Shown here in pieces: positions 59,104 to 64,000 of a DNA stretch of 64,000 nt. The stretch is from JAOADN01 sp049323795 (GTDB lineage: Bacteria > Pseudomonadota > Alphaproteobacteria > Rhodobacterales > Rhodobacteraceae), in contig JBMOOH010000001.1 of the NCBI GenBank assembly GCA_049323795.1, forward strand, positions 1 to 64,000, in the 5' to 3' direction. Numbering within the stretch: position 1 is the stretch's first letter; each line of letters opens with the position of its first letter. Position numbers and translations under genes: made by a program. The notes beneath the pieces were generated by a model that had not been told where the DNA came from, made no database searches, and saw nothing but the letters and a program-made list of their open reading frames with translations.

Positions 59104-60311
59104 AGGACCACTCGCCACTGCACCACCGGATAGGCCGCCTTCCATCCGCGCCTGGCCCCGAGCGCCCCGGCCTCGGACAGTTCGACGCGCAGGAGGGAGC
59201 CGCCGAGCCGCTCCGACCATGCGGCCAGCACCGCCTCGGACTCCAGCGTCACCGCATGGGCGACGAGTCGTGTGCCGGGTGAGAGACGCTCCGTCAGATC
59301 GGTCAGCAACGCGTCGCTGAGCCCGCCACCGATGAAGACGGCCTGCGGGGCGGCGAAGCCCTCGAGCGCGCCCGGTGCCTGCCCCTCAATGACGCGCAGC
59401 CGGTCAACCCCCAGCCGGTCGGCGTTGGCGCGGATGCGGGCGGCTCGGTCGGCGCGCGGCTCGATGCTGACAGCCTCGGTCGTGGGATGTGACAAGAGCC
59501 ACTCGATGGCGATGGAGCCCGAACCGCCGCCGATGTCCCACAAGGTCTCGTAGGGGCGCGGGGCCAGCGCCGACAGGGCCAGCGCGCGGACAGGGCGCTT
59601 GGTGATCTGGCCATCGGTGTCGAAGAAACCGTCGTCGATGCCGGATGCGATGGGCAGGCAGAGGCCGTCGCCCGCAACCTCCAGCGCCACGGCCACTGGA
59701 TGGGCGAAGGCGTCGCCGGGCAGGGTTTCGGCGGTCGAAACGGTGATGCGCTCACGCGGCCCGCCAAGCGCCTCCATCACCGTCAGCCGGGTGTCTCCGA
59801 AGCCCTCGTCACGCATGTAGGCGGCAAGCGCCGGCACCGCCTCCCCGTCGCGCAGCAGCACGATGGCACGCAGGCCCGGGGCAAGATGCGGCCTTACACG
59901 CGAGAGCGGCGCGGCATGTAGCCCGAGACACAGCGTGCGCTCGAGCGGCCAGCCGAGCCGCGCGGCGGCGAGCGAAAACGTGGACGGCCCCGGAAGCGCG
60001 CGCCATTCGCGCGCGTTGAGGTCACGCGCGATCACCGCGCCCGCGCCGAACCAGAACGGATCGCCCGAGGCGAGCACCACGACGGGGCGGCCTCGATACC
60101 TGCGCAGGATCGGCAGACCGTCCGCGAAGGGCACCGGCCATTCGACGGTTTCGGCCTTCAGGCCCGGCAGCAAGGCAAGGTGCCGCTTTGCGCCCATGAC
60201 CACCTCGGCCTTATCGAGTGCACGACGGCTTGCGGGCGGCAGGCCGTCCGGTCCATTTTCACCGAGGCCCACGATGGTGAGCCATGCAGTCTTCGACGGA
60301 GCCTCAGCCAT
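59100..60311 (-). CDS. cobL: Precorrin-6Y C5,15-methyltransferase (decarboxylating) CobL
   Basis: The 403-residue protein has an N-terminal CbiE-like domain (TIVGLGENGPDGLPPASRRA, VLASGDPFWFGAG, PGPSTFSLAAARLGWPL) and a C-terminal CbiT-like domain with the SAM motif LWDIGGGSGSIAIEWL and AVFIGGGLSDALL. It methylates C5 and C15 and removes the C12 acetate carboxyl. I chose the ATG at 60311 with AGGAGGG upstream; it shares bases with the start of divergent cobK. Confidence 0.92.
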   Translation of the reverse strand: MAEAPSKTAWLTIVGLGENGPDGLPPASRRALDKAEVVMGAKRHLALLPGLKAETVEWPVPFADGLPILRRYRGRPVVVLASGDPFWFGAGAVIARDLNAREWRALPGPSTFSLAAARLGWPLERTLCLGLHAAPLSRVRPHLAPGLRAIVLLRDGEAVPALAAYMRDEGFGDTRLTVMEALGGPRERITVSTAETLPGDAFAHPVAVALEVAGDGLCLPIASGIDDGFFDTDGQITKRPVRALALSALAPRPYETLWDIGGGSGSIAIEWLLSHPTTEAVSIEPRADRAARIRANADRLGVDRLRVIEGQAPGALEGFAAPQAVFIGGGLSDALLTDLTERLSPGTRLVAHAVTLESEAVLAAWSERLGGSLLRVELSEAGALGARRGWKAAYPVVQWRVVL

Positions 60312-61065
60312 GGAGCCGACCCTCCTGATCCTCGCCGGCACGACCGAGGCGACGGCGCTTGCACGGGCAGTTGCCGAGCGCGGGCTCACGGGCGTCGTAT
60401 CTTTCGCCGGAAGGGTCGAGCGACCCCTGCGACAGCCCCTGCCGCAGCGGATCGGCGGGTTCGGCGGGGTCGACGGACTGACGCACTACCTGCGCGAGGC
60501 GCGAATTACCCATGTGATCGATGCGACGCACCCCTTCGCGGTGCAGATGAGCCGCAACGCCGTCGCCGCCTGCGCGAGGGCCGACGTGCCACTCCTGGCC
60601 CTCACGCGGCCCGAATGGCAGTCCGTTCCCGGCGACTGGTGGCAGCACGTGACAGACATCCCGGGCGCGGTGGCGGCGCTCGACCGGCCGCGCGCAACCG
60701 TCATGCTGGCTGTGGGACGGATGCATCTGGCAGACTTCGCCCCCAACCCGCAGCATCGCTACCTCCTGCGGCTGGTCGACCCGCCGAAAGGGCACCTGCC
60801 ATTCCCGGATGCGGAGGTGCTTGTCGACCGTGGTCCCTTCGAGGAGGCGGCGGACCGCGCCTTGATGGAACGGCACGGAATCGAGATCGTTGTCTCGAAA
60901 AACGCAGGCGGAACCGGGGCCTACGCCAAGATCGCCGCGGCGCGAGCGCTTGGGCTGCCGGTCATCATGATCGACCGGCCGAAGCCGCCCGCCCGCCGAG
61001 AAATCCACGATGTGGACGCGGTGTTCGACTGGCTCGCTCATTCCGGCACCGACCTCGGCGTGTAG
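60310..61065 (+). CDS. cobK: Precorrin-6A reductase CobK
   Basis: The 251-residue protein starts EPTLLILAGTTEATALARAV and has FAGRVERPLRQPLPQRIGGF, THVIDATHPFAVQMSRNA, VDRGPFEEAADRALMERHGI and SKNAGGTGAYAKIAAARAL, the CobK signatures. It reduces precorrin-6A with NADPH. It is the only plus-strand gene in the cluster: its ATG overlaps the cobL ATG in CCATGG, and its 3' end overlaps cobJ by 28 bases. Confidence 0.93.
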   Translation: MEPTLLILAGTTEATALARAVAERGLTGVVSFAGRVERPLRQPLPQRIGGFGGVDGLTHYLREARITHVIDATHPFAVQMSRNAVAACARADVPLLALTRPEWQSVPGDWWQHVTDIPGAVAALDRPRATVMLAVGRMHLADFAPNPQHRYLLRLVDPPKGHLPFPDAEVLVDRGPFEEAADRALMERHGIEIVVSKNAGGTGAYAKIAAARALGLPVIMIDRPKPPARREIHDVDAVFDWLAHSGTDLGV

Positions 61066-61790
61066 ACGAAGGGCGCGCCGTCGCGGTCAATGATGCGCGT
61101 CGCCGACGACCCGATCAGGACGACGGTGCGCATATCGGCCATGTTCGGCGATGCATCCGCAAGGCGGACAACGCGGAGGTGCTCCTCTGGCGTCGAGACC
61201 GCCCTTGCAAAGACGATCACGCGGGACGGGTCACAGATGCCTCTGACCAATTGCAGCGCAAGGCTCATTCCCTTTGGGCGCGACTTCGAACGTGGATTGT
61301 AGAGCGCGATCGCGAAATCGGCCTCGATGGCATGGCGCAGCCGTGCCTCGATGAGCGCCTGGGGTTTCAGATTGTCACTGAGGTTGATCGCGCAGAAATC
61401 GTGACCGAGCGGCGCACCAACGCGTGCGGCGGCGGCAAGCATCGCGGTGATGCCGGGGAGCACCCGGATATCGAGACCTCGCCAGCTGCGCGGCCCGTGC
61501 TCGACGGCCTCGAAGACGGCCGCGGCCATGGCGAAGACGCCGGGATCGCCGGAGCTTACCACCACGACACGCCGCCCTTCGTGGGCCATCTTCAGGGCCT
61601 GCTGCGCGCGGTCGAGCTCCTCGCGGTTGTCCGTCTCGTGGCGCTGAAGCCCACGGCGGCCGGGAACGCGACGAACGTACGGAGCGTAGCCCACGACATC
61701 CGTCGCCTCGGCCAGGGCCTGCGTGACCTCGGGCGTGATCAACGCGTTGTCTCCCGGCCCCAAACCCGCGATGACCAGCCATCCGCTCAT
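61038..61790 (-). CDS. cobJ: Precorrin-3B C17-methyltransferase CobJ
   Basis: The 250-residue protein starts GWLVIAGLGPGDNALITPEV and has VVVVSSGDPGVFAMAAAVFE, VLPGITAMLAAAARVGAPLG with CAINLSDNLKP, and ALYNPRSKSRP, typical of CobJ. It methylates C17 with ring contraction. It overlaps cobI by ATGA. Confidence 0.93.
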   Translation of the reverse strand: MSGWLVIAGLGPGDNALITPEVTQALAEATDVVGYAPYVRRVPGRRGLQRHETDNREELDRAQQALKMAHEGRRVVVVSSGDPGVFAMAAAVFEAVEHGPRSWRGLDIRVLPGITAMLAAAARVGAPLGHDFCAINLSDNLKPQALIEARLRHAIEADFAIALYNPRSKSRPKGMSLALQLVRGICDPSRVIVFARAVSTPEEHLRVVRLADASPNMADMRTVVLIGSSATRIIDRDGAPFVYTPRSVPE

Positions 61791-62515
61791 GGACGCCGCC
61801 CCTGTCCGTGAACGATCACAATGGAGAAGTAAGGCGACGCCCGATCCCCAGCCTCAGAGAGCGCAACGGCCCGTTCCTCGGCCATGCTGGCGCATTCCAC
61901 GAGCCATGCGCGGTCGAGCTTGCCTGACTCGGCGAGAGCGTCGCGCACCTTCGGCAGGTTCCGGCCGACCTTCATCACGACGATGGCGTCCGCGTCGGCC
62001 ATGCGCCGCGCGAGATCTGATTGCGGCATGGTTCCCAGGAGCACCGTCAGCACATCGTCGCCCCAGGTCACAGGGATGCCGGTCGCAGTCCAGGCCGCGG
62101 ACATCCCGGTGATCGCGGGCACGACACGCACCGGAACATCGTCCCTCAACCGCGTGTAGAGATGCATGAAGGAGCCGAAAAAGAACGGATCGCCCTCGCA
62201 GAGGACGACCACGTCCGCGCCGGACCGGGCAATATCCCGCACGCGCCCCGAGACCTCGGCGTAGAAGCCCGACAGGCACTCTGCATAGGCGGGATCGTCC
62301 AGCGGGATTTCCGTTGTTACCGGGTACTCCATCGGGATTTCGACCGCATCGGCGCGCAGCATCCCCTCCACGATGGTCCGCGCGCGGCCCGGACGTCCGG
62401 CCTTGCGGAAATAGGCGACATGGGTCGCGCCGCGCACCAGCCGGTCCGCGCGGACACTCATCAGGTCGGGGTCGCCGGGTCCGAGGCCGACGCCATAAAC
62501 CGTCCCGACGCTCAT
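61787..62515 (-). CDS. cobI: Precorrin-2 C20-methyltransferase CobI
   Basis: The 242-residue protein starts SVGTVYGVGLGPGDPDLMSV and contains VLCEGDPFFFGSFMHLYTRL, VVPAITGMSAAWTATGIPVT and VVMKVGRNLPKVRDAL, as in CobI/CbiL. It makes precorrin-3A from precorrin-2. It overlaps the cobH stop by ATGA. Confidence 0.93.
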   Translation of the reverse strand: MSVGTVYGVGLGPGDPDLMSVRADRLVRGATHVAYFRKAGRPGRARTIVEGMLRADAVEIPMEYPVTTEIPLDDPAYAECLSGFYAEVSGRVRDIARSGADVVVLCEGDPFFFGSFMHLYTRLRDDVPVRVVPAITGMSAAWTATGIPVTWGDDVLTVLLGTMPQSDLARRMADADAIVVMKVGRNLPKVRDALAESGKLDRAWLVECASMAEERAVALSEAGDRASPYFSIVIVHGQGRRP

Positions 62516-63141
62516 TCCGCGCGGCTCGCGATGGCGTTGATGGCGGCGACTGTGATCGCGCTGCCGCCGAGGCGCCCCTCGACGATCAGGCAAGGCGCGG
62601 GCTGCGCCTCCCACAGGGCGGCCTTCGATTCCGCTGCACCGACGAAGCCCACGGGGCAACCGATGATCGCCGCCGGGCGCGGGCAGTCGGGGTCTTCCAG
62701 CATCTCCAGCAGGTGGAACAGCGCCGTCGGCGCATTGCCGATGGCGACGAGGCCTCCAGCCAGATGCGGGCGCCACAATTCCAGCGCCGCGGCGGAGCGG
62801 GTGGTGCCCATCCTTGCGGCAAGATCGGGCACGGCCGCGTCCTGAAGCGTGCAGATTACGTCATTCCCGGCAGGCAGCCGCTTGCGTGTCACCCCTTCGC
62901 TGACCATGCGCGCATCGCAGAGGATCGGCGCGCCCGCCTCGAGCGCCGTACGCGCTGCTTCGACCATACCGGGGGAAAACCGCACATGCGCCTCCAGCCC
63001 CACCATGCCCGCCGCATGGATCATGCGGACGGCGACCTGTTCCTCGTCGGGCGCAAAGCGAGCAAGGTCCGCCTCTGCCCGGATCGTCGCGAAGCTCTCG
63101 GCATAGATCGCCGCGCCGTCTGTCTCGTAGGTATAGGGCAT
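62512..63141 (-). CDS. cobH: Precorrin-8X methylmutase CobH
   Basis: The 209-residue protein contains FATIRAEADLARF, VRMIHAAGMVGLEAHVRFSP with the conserved His, ILCDARMVSEGVTRKRLP and PAAIIGCPVGFVGAAESKAA, the CobH/CbiC family. It moves a methyl group from C11 to C12 to give hydrogenobyrinate. It begins 3 bases after the cobG stop. Confidence 0.93.
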   Translation of the reverse strand: MPYTYETDGAAIYAESFATIRAEADLARFAPDEEQVAVRMIHAAGMVGLEAHVRFSPGMVEAARTALEAGAPILCDARMVSEGVTRKRLPAGNDVICTLQDAAVPDLAARMGTTRSAAALELWRPHLAGGLVAIGNAPTALFHLLEMLEDPDCPRPAAIIGCPVGFVGAAESKAALWEAQPAPCLIVEGRLGGSAITVAAINAIASRAE

Positions 63142-63144
63142 GGG

Positions 63145-64000
63145 TTAGCCGCCGATAAAGTCCGCCACCTTGCCGGGGGCGAGCCCGACGCGCGCAGGTT
63201 CATCCCACGGTGCGCCGTTCCGGACAAGATCGAAGCGGCCTTCACGGCCGACCATTGTGATATCGGCGCTCTTGGGTCGTGCGCAGCCCTTGGCGCAACC
63301 CGAGACATGCAGGCGGACACCGGACGGCAGGCTGCTCGCCACGTCACGCGCCATCGCGCGGGTTTCAACACTGGCTTGCGGGCAGGCAGGCAGGCCGATG
63401 CAGGCGTCCACCCTCAGGAGCGGGTCTGACCGATCGGTCAGCAGAGTCCGGTGGCCCGCGAACACCGCCGGGTCATATACCCCGGGAAGGAAGACCATGC
63501 GCCACGGCGTGATCCGGAGCACCGGACTTCCGAGGTCTGCCAGCGCCTCGAGGTCGGCGGGGCCCAGTTGACCGAACGCTGCCGCGACCAGAAGCCCGCC
63601 CGGGACCGGGCCTGGCTGCGGCGGCGTTGCGGCCGGATTGGGCACCGAAGCGCCAACGAGGCCAGACGGCAAGCCGGTTCCGTTCGCGAGGTGCCTGGCC
63701 ATACGTCCGCGCCCATCGGGACCGACCCCGCCAGAGGCGATGAACCATCGGGCAAGGTCGAAGGCCAGGGCTGCTGCATCACGCGGGCCTTGCGCCTCAC
63801 GCCCCGTGCCATAGCCGTCTGCGCGCACGATCAGGCGGTCTTTTGCGGCCTCGATGCGGATATCGCCGCTTACCTCGGCGAGTTGACGGGCTGGCCCGGT
63901 ATCCACGACGAAACCGAATTTCGAAGGCAGGGCCGCGAATTCGGGCCTGCGCAGCCCTTCGGTCAGCGCGGACGCGATCTGCGTTTGAGGGTCGTCGGCG
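63145..64000 (-). CDS. cobG: Precorrin-3B synthase CobG (5' end outside window)
   Basis: The frame is open to the end of the window, so the start is missing. About 284 residues are seen. Features of the nitrite/sulphite reductase-like family are FVVDTGPARQLAEVSGDIRI, RVDACIGLPACPQASVETRA and LHVSGCAKGCARPK, the [4Fe-4S] cysteines. CobG is an oxygen-using monooxygenase, so the pathway is the aerobic one. Confidence 0.92.
   Translation of the reverse strand, partial: ADDPQTQIASALTEGLRRPEFAALPSKFGFVVDTGPARQLAEVSGDIRIEAAKDRLIVRADGYGTGREAQGPRDAAALAFDLARWFIASGGVGPDGRGRMARHLANGTGLPSGLVGASVPNPAATPPQPGPVPGGLLVAAAFGQLGPADLEALADLGSPVLRITPWRMVFLPGVYDPAVFAGHRTLLTDRSDPLLRVDACIGLPACPQASVETRAMARDVASSLPSGVRLHVSGCAKGCARPKSADITMVGREGRFDLVRNGAPWDEPARVGLAPGKVADFIGG

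Overview
The window looks like chromosome from a high-GC alphaproteobacterium, most likely a Rhodobacteraceae member (Paracoccus/Rhodobacter type). The reasons are the aerobic CobG-type cobalamin cluster, a gene-transfer-agent (GTA) style tail-tip module (DUF2460, DUF2163, NlpC/P60, GTA TIM-barrel protein), and the codon use. The name is inferred from gene content only.

Layout. 1-0.5 kb: nested insertion-sequence debris (an IS5-type end inside an IS3-type transposase remnant). 0.5-7.1 kb: a ParDE toxin-antitoxin pair and a small metal/stress island: His-rich repeat protein, MgtC-like protein, PhoD-like phosphatase, small membrane protein, zinc-ribbon protein and CDF metal exporter. Two MerR-type operators lie in the island but no MerR gene is visible. 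A WYL-domain remnant and a probably truncated HEPN-like gene border the prophage. 7.1-40 kb: a prophage, mostly on the minus strand, with a lambda-type head module (Nu1/GpA terminase, gpW, lambda portal, protease-capsid fusion), a tail module with a programmed -1 frameshift between tail-assembly chaperone and tape measure, and a GTA-like tail tip interrupted by the lysis genes. It also carries an Abi-type HEPN gene as a likely moron, two DNA methyltransferases and a 1163-residue primase-helicase that contains a 60-bp near-perfect palindrome.

40.1-42.6 kb: a plus-strand, ATGA-coupled quartet of a small protein, DUF2924, a large serine recombinase and an HTH-like protein, plausibly the integration module. 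42.7-48.9 kb: a tightly packed defence-like cassette of hsdR, a fused hsdM-half-hsdS, a HipA-like kinase and a DUF3037 protein. 49.2-53.8 kb: transposase debris, a cobalamin riboswitch leading into cbtB-cbtA (cobalt uptake), then an IS21-type element (istA-istB) that has replaced all but the 3' end of an ABC ATPase gene.

53.8-64 kb: an MFS exporter with a His-rich tail followed by the oxygen-dependent cobalamin (corrin ring) cluster, cobF-cobA-cobB-cobM-cobE-cobL on the minus strand, cobK divergent from cobL, and cobJ-cobI-cobH-cobG on the minus strand. CobG runs off the window. Together with the riboswitch-controlled cobalt importer this is a coherent B12 region.

Main points for a second look: the -1 frameshift signal at 19.5 kb, the 60-bp palindrome at 35.65-35.71 kb, the restriction-kinase-DUF3037 cassette at 42.7-48.9 kb, and the Abi-HEPN/CBS-like gene inside the phage tail operon at 21.3-22.4 kb.
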